A stretch of DNA of 34,091 nucleotides from Nocardia carnea (GTDB taxonomy: Bacteria; Actinomycetota; Actinomycetes; Mycobacteriales; Mycobacteriaceae), in contig NZ_JARWPM010000407.1 in NCBI RefSeq assembly GCF_029869215.1, positions 1 through 34,091 on the forward strand, written 5' to 3'. The notes below the pieces were generated by a model, which made no database searches, was not told the origin of the DNA, and saw nothing but the letters and a program-made list of their open reading frames with translations. Shown piece by piece: positions 1 to 6,548 of this stretch (its first letter is position 1; the number at the start of each line of letters is the position of its first letter). A program made the position numbers and the translations under genes.

Positions 1-10
1 CCCGCGCGTG

Positions 11-242
11 TCAGCGCCGGTCCTCGGGCACCGCGAAGGATTCCAGCCCGAAACCACGGAAGGCGCGGATCATCTTCTCGTACTGGAACCGGTTGTAGGC
101 CAACGGCTGCAGCAGCAGGCGGTCGGGCAAGACCGGTCCGCAGACGAGCGGGGCAGGAGGGCTGGGCGAATGACCGATGCCGAGAAGCGCTGGTCCGACG
201 ACGGGAGTTTCCGCCGGGTGGGCCCCGGAACCCGGCCGCCAC
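11..242 (-). other. Open frame tail with no visible start, downstream of msrA
   Basis: An open frame runs through this stretch and stops at 11-13. Its last 30 or so residues look protein-like, with aromatic and charged residues well spread and the C-terminus FAVPEDRR. No ATG or GTG start lies between the msrA stop and this tail; the only start-like codon is a TTG at 101-103, and it has no ribosome binding site. The frame continues upstream inside msrA in another phase, which is unlikely to be coding. It may be the relic of a decayed gene or non-coding. I do not recognise a family. Confidence 0.2.
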
Positions 243-755
243 TCAGGCTGTGGTGCGCCGCTTCGGCAGTTTCCAGCCCGGCCGGGGGAAATGGCAGGTG
301 TAGCCGTTGGGGAAATGCTGCAGATAATCCTGGTGCTCGGGCTCGGCCTCCCAGAACTCGGCCGCCGGCGACACCTCGGTGACCACCTTGCCCGGCCACA
401 GCCCGGAATCCTCGACATCGACGATGGTCTCGAGGGCGACCCGCTTCTGGTCCTCGTCGAGATAGAAGATCTCGGAACGGTAGCTGGTGCCGATATCGTT
501 GCCCTGCCGATCCTTGGTGGTCGGATCGTGGATCTGGAAGAAGAACTCCAGCAGGGCCCGGTAGTCGGTCTGCGCCGGGTCGTAGACGATCTCCACCGCC
601 TCGGCGTGCCCGGGATGGTTGCGGTAGGTCGGGTGGTCGTTGCGCCCGCCGGTGTAGCCGACGCGGGTACCGAGCACCCCCGGCTGTTTGCGGATCAGCT
701 CCTGCATACCCCAGAAGCACCCGCCGGCCAGGATCGCCTTACGCGTTTCCGTCAC
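243..755 (-). CDS. msrA: Peptide methionine sulfoxide reductase MsrA
   Basis: Cytosolic repair enzyme that reduces methionine-S-sulfoxide in proteins back to methionine, with thioredoxin as the usual reductant. The product is 170 residues, a normal MsrA length. The active-site motif GGCFWG lies about 12 residues from the N-terminus. HPGHAEAV and GTSYRSEIF are the conserved core segments. NGYTCHF near the C-terminus carries the probable resolving cysteine, as in mycobacterial MsrA. The GTG start at 755 was chosen because GAAGGAGG lies just upstream; an upstream start would add 18 residues with no family resemblance. The methyltransferase gene lies 81 bp upstream on the same strand, so co-transcription is possible but not shown. 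Confidence 0.95.
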   Translation of the reverse strand: MTETRKAILAGGCFWGMQELIRKQPGVLGTRVGYTGGRNDHPTYRNHPGHAEAVEIVYDPAQTDYRALLEFFFQIHDPTTKDRQGNDIGTSYRSEIFYLDEDQKRVALETIVDVEDSGLWPGKVVTEVSPAAEFWEAEPEHQDYLQHFPNGYTCHFPRPGWKLPKRRTTA

Positions 756-836
756 GCTTCCTCCTTCGTCCCCCTCATTATCGGCCCCGGGTACAACGCC
801 CGGGACCACCCGGAAAATCCCCTGGCGCGACCGCGG

Positions 837-1652
837 TCATACCCGTTGCGCGGTGACCAGCAGATACTCCCATTCCATCCGGCCGTTTCCGAGATCGAAT
901 CCGGCGGCGAGGTCGGTGAGTTCCCGGTCCAGTTGCCGGGCGCGTTCCGGTTCCGCTGCCAGCGCGCGGTAGACGGCGATGGTGGGGCCGTAGTTGGTCT
1001 TGAAGAATTCCCGGAACGCGTCGGCGTCGGGGAAGCAGTCCACCACGGCGTGCTCGCGACGCATCTCCAGCCCGGTGACCCGATCACCCAGCAGTTCGGT
1101 GACGTGTTCCTCGGCCCCCCACAGCGGCGGCGGTTGCGCCCCTTCCGGTGGCGGCGGCGCGAACGGTTTCATGGTGGCGAACATCCGTCCGATGAATCCG
1201 GTGGGCGTCCAGTTCACCATCCCGATCGAGCCACCGTCCCGGGTCACCCGGAGGAGTTCACCGGCGGCGGCCCGGTGGAACGGCGCGAACATGATTCCCA
1301 CGCAGGAGAGCACCACATCGAATTCGCCGTCGGAATAGGGCAGCGCCTCCGCGTCGGCCTGCTCCCAGCGCAGGCTCACCCCGGCGGCCGCGGCGTTGCG
1401 GCGCCCTGCTTCGAACAGTTCGGGCGTCAGATCACTGGCCACCACCTCGGCGCCGGTGGCCGCGGCAGGTATCGCCGCGTTCCCCGACCCGGCCGCGATA
1501 TCCAGGACTTTCTTTCCCGGCCCGAGGGGGCAGGCCCGCACGAGGCGGCTGCCCAGTTCCGGTATCACATCCGCGGCCACCCGTGGGTAGTCACCCGCCG
1601 CCCAGAGCGCTCTGTGCTTGGTCTTCAGATCACTGGAAAGGGACTGCGTCAT
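837..1652 (-). CDS. Class I SAM-dependent methyltransferase
   Basis: 271-residue soluble methyltransferase of the UbiE/Methyltransf_11 kind. Motif I is VLDIAAGSGNAAI at residues 49-61, followed by an acidic residue at the end of beta 2 (VVASDL), an ADAEALPY segment, and a beta-4 segment FDVVLSCVGIMFAP. The C-terminal part (MEWEYLLVTAQ) resembles small-molecule methyltransferases of actinomycetes. The acceptor substrate cannot be told. ATG at 1652 is preceded by GAGGAG with good spacing. The gene is divergent from the P450 gene across about 350 bp, and a metabolic link between the two is only a guess. Family call firm, substrate unknown. Confidence 0.9.
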   Translation of the reverse strand: MTQSLSSDLKTKHRALWAAGDYPRVAADVIPELGSRLVRACPLGPGKKVLDIAAGSGNAAIPAAATGAEVVASDLTPELFEAGRRNAAAAGVSLRWEQADAEALPYSDGEFDVVLSCVGIMFAPFHRAAAGELLRVTRDGGSIGMVNWTPTGFIGRMFATMKPFAPPPPEGAQPPPLWGAEEHVTELLGDRVTGLEMRREHAVVDCFPDADAFREFFKTNYGPTIAVYRALAAEPERARQLDRELTDLAAGFDLGNGRMEWEYLLVTAQRV

Positions 1653-2003
1653 CGTCTGCTCCTCGTGGAACTCGCATATCACGGCATATCGCGCGCCCTC
1701 CGGATCACCAACTCTCGCGGCCGCGTGGTCTTCGTCGAATCGCCCGGTCGCTCCCGGCCGGACCGTCCCAATTGTCTGCCTCCCCGAGGTCGCGCCGCAA
1801 TCCCGGCCGGCTCGGTCGCCGCGGCCGCGAACCCGTCTTCCGGCCACCGCGCAGCCATGACGTGGATGGGACATTTGCGGGTAAATCGGCTGAGCCCCAA
1901 CGAAATATGCGCATCGGTCGCGTATCGTTCCACTTCGGCGCCGGGAGCCGGCCGATCCGCGCACAGGCTTTCGGCACACAGTGCGACACAGTATGGAGCT
2001 TTT
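1653..2003. promoter_or_regulatory. Divergent intergenic region, methyltransferase/P450
   Basis: 351 bp without a convincing gene. It must hold the promoters of both flanking genes. Two copies of GCATATC (1674-1680 and 1684-1690) lie in tandem with a 10-bp period just upstream of the methyltransferase ribosome binding site. That is one helical turn, which would suit an operator or a -10 region. No clear -35/-10 pair was found for the P450. Open frames on both strands here look like shadows of the high GC content. Confidence 0.4.
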
Positions 2004-3248
2004 TTGACGACGCGACAGTTCGACGCCCCCGCCTCCCGCCCGGTCCACGGTTCCCCGCTCGCCGACGGCGGCCCGCGGATCCCGCTGTACGCGCCGGAGT
2101 TCGCCGAGAACCCGCATCGCGTATACCAGCAGATGCGCCGCAGGCACCGGTCGATGGTGCCGGTCGATCTGGCTCCCGGGGTGCCGGCGACACTGGTGAT
2201 CGAGCATTCGGTCGCGGTACGCATCCTCAACGATCACGAGCATTTTCCCGCTGATCCGCGCACCTGGCAGAAGGACATGCCGGCCGACTGCCCGGTGCTG
2301 CCGATCATGGAGTGGCGTCCGGTGTCGGCCCGTAGCGTCGGAAACGCCTTCCGGCGCTACCGGTCGGCGAATGTGGCGGCGCTCGCCGATGTGGACCTGC
2401 ACGGGCTGCGCACGGCGGTGGAGCGCCTGGCTACCCCGCTGATCAACGCCTTCTGTGAGTCCGGCCGGGCCGATCTGCTCATGCAGTACGCGTTTCCGTT
2501 GACTTTCGAGGTCTGCAATACGCTGCTGGGTTGTCCGCCGGAGATCGGGCAGCGAGTCTCCGCGGGTATGGCGGCGATGTTCGAAGGTGTCGATGCCGGC
2601 GAGGGCAATCGCATGATCAACGCCGCCCTCGCCGAACTGGTCGCCCACAAACGCTCGAACCCCGGCGACGATGTCACCACCCGGCTGCTCCGGCACGAGG
2701 CGCAGCTCGACGACGAGGAGATGGTGCACCAGCTGGCGGGCCAGTACGGCGCGGTGATCGAACTCCAGCAGAATCTCATCGCCAACACCCTGCTGCTGAT
2801 TCTCACCGAAGACCGTTTCGGCGGCAGTGTGCTGGGCGGCAGCCTGTCCACCCTCGACGCGCTGGACGAGGTGCTGTTCGACAATCCGCCGATGGCGAAC
2901 TTCCTCATCACCTATCCGCGGCAGCCGATCCTCATCGACGACGTCTGGCTACCGGCCCATCAGCCGGTGGTGATCAGTATCGCGGCCTGTAATCACGACC
3001 CCGCCATCCGCGCCCAGGACCAGCGCGGTAACCGCTCGCATCTGTCCTGGGGCCTGGGCCAGCGCAGCTGCCCCGCGCAGACCCCGGCCTATCTGGTGGC
3101 CCAGGAGGCGATCGACCAGTTGCTCGATGCCCTGCCGGAGATGGAACTGGACCTCCCCGACGGCCCCGACTGGCGTCCGGGCCCGTTCCACCGTTCGCTG
3201 ACCGCGCTGCCGGTGACGTTCCCGCCCGCACCCCCGTTCCCCAGCTGA
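2004..3248 (+). CDS. Conservon-type cytochrome P450 lacking the ExxR motif
   Basis: 414-residue heme-thiolate protein. The heme loop is HLSWGLGQRSCPAQ with Cys356 as the axial ligand. The C-terminal segment WRPGPFHRSLTALPV is typical of P450s that accompany actinobacterial conservons (CYP156/CYP157-like; recalled, not searched). The K-helix reads DEVLFDNPP, so the normally invariant ExxR arginine is phenylalanine (residue 292). The I-helix lacks the usual AGxxT and reads GQYGAVIELQQN. The TTG start at 2004 has GGAG five bases upstream; no better start gives a P450-like N-terminus. No conservon partners (sensor kinase, roadblock, DUF742, small GTPase) are in the window. It could be a catalyst with unusual fold stabilisation or a non-catalytic heme protein. 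Confidence 0.88.
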   Translation: MTTRQFDAPASRPVHGSPLADGGPRIPLYAPEFAENPHRVYQQMRRRHRSMVPVDLAPGVPATLVIEHSVAVRILNDHEHFPADPRTWQKDMPADCPVLPIMEWRPVSARSVGNAFRRYRSANVAALADVDLHGLRTAVERLATPLINAFCESGRADLLMQYAFPLTFEVCNTLLGCPPEIGQRVSAGMAAMFEGVDAGEGNRMINAALAELVAHKRSNPGDDVTTRLLRHEAQLDDEEMVHQLAGQYGAVIELQQNLIANTLLLILTEDRFGGSVLGGSLSTLDALDEVLFDNPPMANFLITYPRQPILIDDVWLPAHQPVVISIAACNHDPAIRAQDQRGNRSHLSWGLGQRSCPAQTPAYLVAQEAIDQLLDALPEMELDLPDGPDWRPGPFHRSLTALPVTFPPAPPFPS

Positions 3249-3301
3249 CGGCAGCGGGTCGTCAATCGAGGTATCCGTTCGGGCAGTCGGTTCCGGTGAT
3301 G

Positions 3302-4261
3302 TCATCGGTGGTCCGCACGATCATTGCCGGTTCCTCCTTCGCTCGTCGCGGGGACGGCCGTGGGCACTGTGCGCAGGAAGTGCAGGAGTTCGCCGGTGGC
3401 CCGCCGGGCTTCGGGGATGTTCTTCATGATCCAGTTATGAATCATCCCGGGATATTCGTGCAGTTCCACCGGGACCCCCGCCGCGGCACCGAGTTCGGCG
3501 ACCCGCCGGGCGTCGGGCAGCAGGATATCGCGGTGGCCGATGAAAACGATGACCGGCGCGAGGCCGGTGAGATCGGCGAACGCGGGGCTGATGTGCGGGT
3601 CGTCGAGGGCGCGCTCGCCCGCATACCAGCGGCCGGCCTGCTTCAGTCCGGAGACGCCGAGTTCCGGGTCGCGGTCGTCGATGGCGAGCGACATCGGGTC
3701 GTCGGTGGCCAGATCGATCCACGGCGAGAACAGCGCCAGGGCCCGCGGCTGCGGCCGGCCGCTTTCGTACAGGTGACGGGCAAGGGTGAGGGCGAGGGTA
3801 CCGCCGGCCGAATCACCGAAGACGATGCGATCCTCCGGTGCGGTATCGCGGGTGACCAGCTCGTAGGAGTCCTCGATCATCGGGACGATCGCCCGGTGGT
3901 CGCACTCGGGCGCCAGCGGGTACATCGGCAGGCTGTAGGTGCAACCGGTGTGCTCGACGATCCGGGCCGCGAACCGCCAATGGTGCGGTTCGGTCGATTC
4001 GACGAAGCCGCCGCCGTGCATATGGAAGATATGCCACGGCGAGCCGGGCCCGCCCCGCGGCGCGATCGTGAAGACGGGATGGCCGTGGACCTCCCGGCGC
4101 GTCACATCGTATTTCGCGGTGATCCGCCGCGGCGGCCGGGAACGCTTCTGGACCTGGTGCCTGGGCAGGCCGGCGCGCATGGCCTCCGGGTCGGCGTAGA
4201 AGCGCTTGCTGTGCCGTAACCGCATCCGCGCGATCAGCGCCCGCGCTCGTAACGACGTCAT
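3302..4261 (-). CDS. Alpha/beta hydrolase, HSL (lipase/esterase family IV)
   Basis: 319-residue esterase of the hormone-sensitive lipase family, probably acting on short-chain esters or lipid-derived esters in the cytoplasm. The oxyanion-hole motif HGGG is at residues 82-85. The nucleophile elbow GDSAGG has Ser151. The likely remaining triad members are Asp245 (HRDILLP) and His275 (MIHNW). The ATG at 4261 follows GGGAG; no signal peptide is evident, although the N-terminus is basic. The gene converges on the P450, with 53 bp between the two stops. Physiological substrate unknown. Confidence 0.92.
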   Translation of the reverse strand: MTSLRARALIARMRLRHSKRFYADPEAMRAGLPRHQVQKRSRPPRRITAKYDVTRREVHGHPVFTIAPRGGPGSPWHIFHMHGGGFVESTEPHHWRFAARIVEHTGCTYSLPMYPLAPECDHRAIVPMIEDSYELVTRDTAPEDRIVFGDSAGGTLALTLARHLYESGRPQPRALALFSPWIDLATDDPMSLAIDDRDPELGVSGLKQAGRWYAGERALDDPHISPAFADLTGLAPVIVFIGHRDILLPDARRVAELGAAAGVPVELHEYPGMIHNWIMKNIPEARRATGELLHFLRTVPTAVPATSEGGTGNDRADHR

Positions 4262-4502
4262 GGTGTGCTCCCCAGCGCTCGGCCCGCCGTCCGGATCAGC
4301 CGGCCGGCGCCGGGATGGGTACCCGAGTCGGGCATGGTCGTCCTCCCGTCTCCTCGCTGACCGAGGCCGGCGGATGATCGCTGGTTCGGGAGCGAGCCGC
4401 CACCGACCCCGTTCGGTCGGCATTACCGATGCAGTGACGACTAAACAGGGTCGGCCGGTAGCGCGACGGCCCGACGGCGTTCCGGTCGGCTCGAGATCGC
4501 CC

Positions 4503-4529
4503 GTTTACCGGTGTTACGCCTGCGGGGAT
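4503..4529 (+). promoter_or_regulatory. Possible SigB/SigF-type promoter
   Basis: GTTT at 4503-4506, a 17-nt spacer, then GGGGAT at 4524-4529. The actinobacterial SigB/SigF consensus is GTTT, 14-17 nt, GGGTAT, so the -10 differs at one key base. It points to the small ORF at 4575. Weak on its own; its interest comes from the neighbouring stress operon. Confidence 0.3.
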
Positions 4530-4574
4530 ATCGGCGTACGGTCAGGCCATGGAGAGGCTCGGAACCGGTGTCCC

Positions 4575-4673
4575 ATGGCTGAATTCGAAGAGGTCCCGCC
4601 CCGGATCGACGCCGACCCGGAATCCATGGAGCGTGGCCTGGGCCCCCTGGGCACCCTGCTCCCCCGGGAGTGA
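4575..4673 (+). CDS. Possible small acidic protein (32 aa)
   Basis: A 32-codon frame starting MAEFEEVPPRIDADPESM and ending in LLPRE. It is rich in Glu, Asp and Pro and low in Arg and Ala compared with random GC-rich frames here. A possible stress-sigma promoter lies about 45 bp upstream, and a hairpin follows the stop. There is no good ribosome binding site: GGAGAGG lies about 20 nt upstream, which is too far. I do not recognise it and cannot exclude chance. Confidence 0.3.
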   Translation: MAEFEEVPPRIDADPESMERGLGPLGTLLPRE

Positions 4674-4698
4674 CCGTCCGCGCCCCGGGACACCGACG

Positions 4699-4723
4699 GC
4701 CACCCCGTAGCGATCAGGGTGGC
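4699..4723. terminator. Hairpin between small ORF and hemerythrin gene
   Basis: Perfect 7-bp inverted repeat GCCACCC (4699-4705) and GGGTGGC (4717-4723) with an 11-nt loop. The hemerythrin stop codon (4714-4716) lies in the loop. There is no U-tract, as is common in actinobacterial hairpin terminators. Confidence 0.45.
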
Positions 4724-5298
4724 GGCGGGTCCGGCGGCTGGTGCGATCGCCGCCCGCTGAATACATCACGCACCTTGTCGGCGACGGCGCCGACCAGTCC
4801 CGCCGATTTCTGGGCGCCGGAGGTCGACGGGGTGGTCGGGTGCGGCCGGGTCGGAGCGGTTTTCTTGGCCGCGGCCATCCTGTTTCCCAATTCTTCCAGC
4901 TCCGCCGGCGGCTGCGCGCGGCCGAACGCGGGCCACACCTGGTTCTGTTCGAACTCGATATGTTCGCGGATCGCCCCGATGAACTCGGTGAGGGCCTCCT
5001 CGAAATCCCGGGACCCCACCTTCGAGTCCTCGATCCGTTGCAGCAGGTGTTTGCCCGCGTCCTCCTGGTCGAGGGCACGGTCGGCGAGTTCGTCGCCGTC
5101 GGGCAAGACCCGGCGCACCGCCGGCCAGAAGAACTGTTCCTCCACCGCCTCATGCTGGGAGGCGGCGATGACCAGGCTGGTCGCCAGATGAGCGCGGTTC
5201 TGCAATTCGGCTTCGCTGAAACCGCGGCCGCGTTCCAGCGATTCGACCATGCCGAGCACGCTTTCGTGATCGGCACGGAGAAAAGTCAAGGCATCCAT
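4714..5298 (-). CDS. Hemerythrin (HHE) domain protein
   Basis: 194-residue protein with an N-terminal four-helix hemerythrin-like domain (about residues 1-130) that binds a non-heme di-iron site. Candidate ligands are His11 (RADHES), His49 and Glu53 (SQHEAVEE), His84 (GKHLL), and His113 and Glu117 (REHIEFEQ), matching the HHE pattern. The C-terminal 60 residues are Pro/Thr/Lys-rich and probably disordered. The ATG at 5298 has GGAG upstream. It lies 20 bp behind the manganese catalase gene and almost certainly shares its transcript, which suggests a role in oxygen, peroxide or nitric-oxide stress. The exact ligand is not known from sequence. Confidence 0.9.
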   Translation of the reverse strand: MDALTFLRADHESVLGMVESLERGRGFSEAELQNRAHLATSLVIAASQHEAVEEQFFWPAVRRVLPDGDELADRALDQEDAGKHLLQRIEDSKVGSRDFEEALTEFIGAIREHIEFEQNQVWPAFGRAQPPAELEELGNRMAAAKKTAPTRPHPTTPSTSGAQKSAGLVGAVADKVRDVFSGRRSHQPPDPPPP

Positions 5299-5318
5299 GA
5301 TCGTCTCCGTTACCCGGG

Positions 5319-6209
5319 TCAGGCGGGCTTGTGCTCTTCGTGGGTGAACGGCTTGGTCCCCATCACCGCGGGACTGCCCTCCGGATTGGAATTCGCGCCC
5401 TGGTTCTCCCGATGAGTGCTACCGAGCCAATCGCCGACCGGATCGGCGACGTACTGCCATTCCACGCCCTCCGGCCACGGCCCCTGACCTTCGTTCCACG
5501 GGCCGCGCGCACTGGCGTCGCCGTTGGACATGTTGAAGGCCACGTTCTGGAAACGGTCGTCGCCCGGGAGCGCACCGGGCGGGAAGTTGACCGGCAGTTC
5601 GTTGAGCGCCGCGGTGAACTGCTGGAAATGCGCGACCTCGCGCGACATCAGGAACGACAAGGTGTCCTGCACGCCCGGATCGTCGGTGAACTGCTTCAGA
5701 TATTCGTACACGATCTTGGCGCGCGATTCGGCGGCGAGATTACTGCGCAGGTCCACCGACGGCTCGCCGTTGGAATTGACGTACGCGCCGCTCCACGGGA
5801 CCCCGGCCGAGTTGCCGACGTCGGGTCCGCCACCGCGCAGGGCGAGGAACAGCGGATCGGTGGCGACCTGGTGAATGGCCTGTTCCTTACCGTCGGCCGA
5901 GGCGATCACCGGCATCCAGTCGCAATGCTCGTTGGCCTGCTTCAGATCGTCGTTGAGGCCGTCGAGCAGCATGGTGATCATATTGCCGACGATTTCGAGG
6001 TGGCTGAATTCCTCGGTCGCGATATCCATGAACAGGTCGTACATCTTCGGATGTTTGCGGCGGAGCACGAACGCCTGGCTGAAGTACTGCATGGCGGCCT
6101 TGAGCTCACCGTTGGCGCCACCGAACTGCTCCTGCAGCAGTGTGGCGAACCGGGGATCCGGGCGCTCCACCCGTACCTCGAATTGCAGATCCTTGTTGTG
6201 CACGAACAT
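5319..6209 (-). CDS. Manganese-containing catalase
   Basis: 296-residue non-heme catalase that converts hydrogen peroxide to water and oxygen at a di-manganese centre. Visible ligand segments are GANGELKAAMQYF (Glu35), ATEEFSHLEIV (Glu66/His70 region) and a later SREVAHFQQF helix, in the right order and spacing for the family. The start MFVHNKDLQF is typical. ATG at 6209 is preceded by GAAGGAG. It is the first gene of an operon with the hemerythrin-domain gene. A candidate SigB/SigF promoter about 50 bp upstream fits general stress control. Confidence 0.95.
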   Translation of the reverse strand: MFVHNKDLQFEVRVERPDPRFATLLQEQFGGANGELKAAMQYFSQAFVLRRKHPKMYDLFMDIATEEFSHLEIVGNMITMLLDGLNDDLKQANEHCDWMPVIASADGKEQAIHQVATDPLFLALRGGGPDVGNSAGVPWSGAYVNSNGEPSVDLRSNLAAESRAKIVYEYLKQFTDDPGVQDTLSFLMSREVAHFQQFTAALNELPVNFPPGALPGDDRFQNVAFNMSNGDASARGPWNEGQGPWPEGVEWQYVADPVGDWLGSTHRENQGANSNPEGSPAVMGTKPFTHEEHKPA

Positions 6210-6258
6210 GGGTCTCCTTCGGTGGTGGGAGGGAGTCGAGCACTGGTATCCGCCGCGC

Positions 6259-6283
6259 CTACCCCTGCTCGTCCGGCCCAAAC
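6259..6283 (-). promoter_or_regulatory. Candidate SigB/SigF general-stress promoter of the catalase operon
   Basis: On the minus strand, GTTT (6283-6280), a 15-nt spacer, then GGGTAG (6264-6259). The actinobacterial SigB/SigF consensus is GTTT, 14-17 nt, GGGTAT, so five of six -10 bases match with ideal spacing. A start near 6252 would give a leader of about 43 nt. Its place in front of a manganese catalase is what such a regulon predicts. Confidence 0.65.
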
Positions 6284-6448
6284 CAGGCCGCCGCCGGCCG
6301 TTACACCACCGCCCGGACCTGCCGTAGTACGAACCCGGGGTCGCCGATCCGGATCAGGCGCGATACGGGCCGCGGGGAAGCCGATCGCGTGGTACCGACC
6401 GCGGTGTCGCGGCTGCTCTCACGGACCGAACCTCCAGATGAGTCGGTA

Positions 6449-6477
6449 TTGCAAATATGAATCGCACGCTTCAGAAT
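6449..6477 (+). promoter_or_regulatory. Possible aidB promoter with overlapping imperfect palindrome
   Basis: TTGCAA at 6449-6454, 17 nt, then CAGAAT at 6472-6477 resembles a housekeeping promoter. Between and over these, TGAATCGCACGCTTCA (6458-6473) is an imperfect 16-bp palindrome, TGAA.CG..CG.TTCA. A repressor bound there would cover the spacer and -10. Position and symmetry are seen; function is inferred. Confidence 0.35.
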
Positions 6478-6548
6478 CGTAATGAACGCATTTCCCCGTT
6501 GCCCGCCCGCGCCGATCCGGTTCATCGTCCACGAAGGAGACAGTCGCC

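Larger units (their letters stand above)
4262..4713. other. Intergenic region with candidate promoter, small ORF and hairpin
   Basis: 452 bp between the esterase start and the hemerythrin stop. It holds a 6-bp inverted repeat CCGACC/GGTCGG at 4403-4408 and 4415-4420 upstream of the esterase. It also holds a candidate stress-sigma promoter, a small open frame, and a hairpin at the hemerythrin end; these last three are listed separately. Longer frames across it look like shadows. Confidence 0.5.
6210..6548. promoter_or_regulatory. Divergent regulatory region, Mn-catalase/aidB
   Basis: 339 bp with no convincing gene. It contains the stress-sigma promoter for the catalase and, near aidB, an AT-richer stretch (about 6445-6490) with an imperfect palindrome. 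Both are listed separately. Confidence 0.6.

Noticed and set aside
177..2003. 600-residue N-terminal extension of the P450 frame
   Set aside because: It covers msrA and the methyltransferase on the opposite strand and has no P450-like content. The TTG at 2004 with GGAG fits the family start.
1653..2729. 360-residue N-terminal extension of the methyltransferase frame
   Set aside because: It runs antisense through the P450 gene; ATG 1652 with GAGGAG gives the normal family length.
4403..4460. Second SigB/SigF-like promoter for the esterase (GTTT, 14 nt, CGGTAA on the minus strand)
   Set aside because: The -10 match is poor and the leader would exceed 160 nt.
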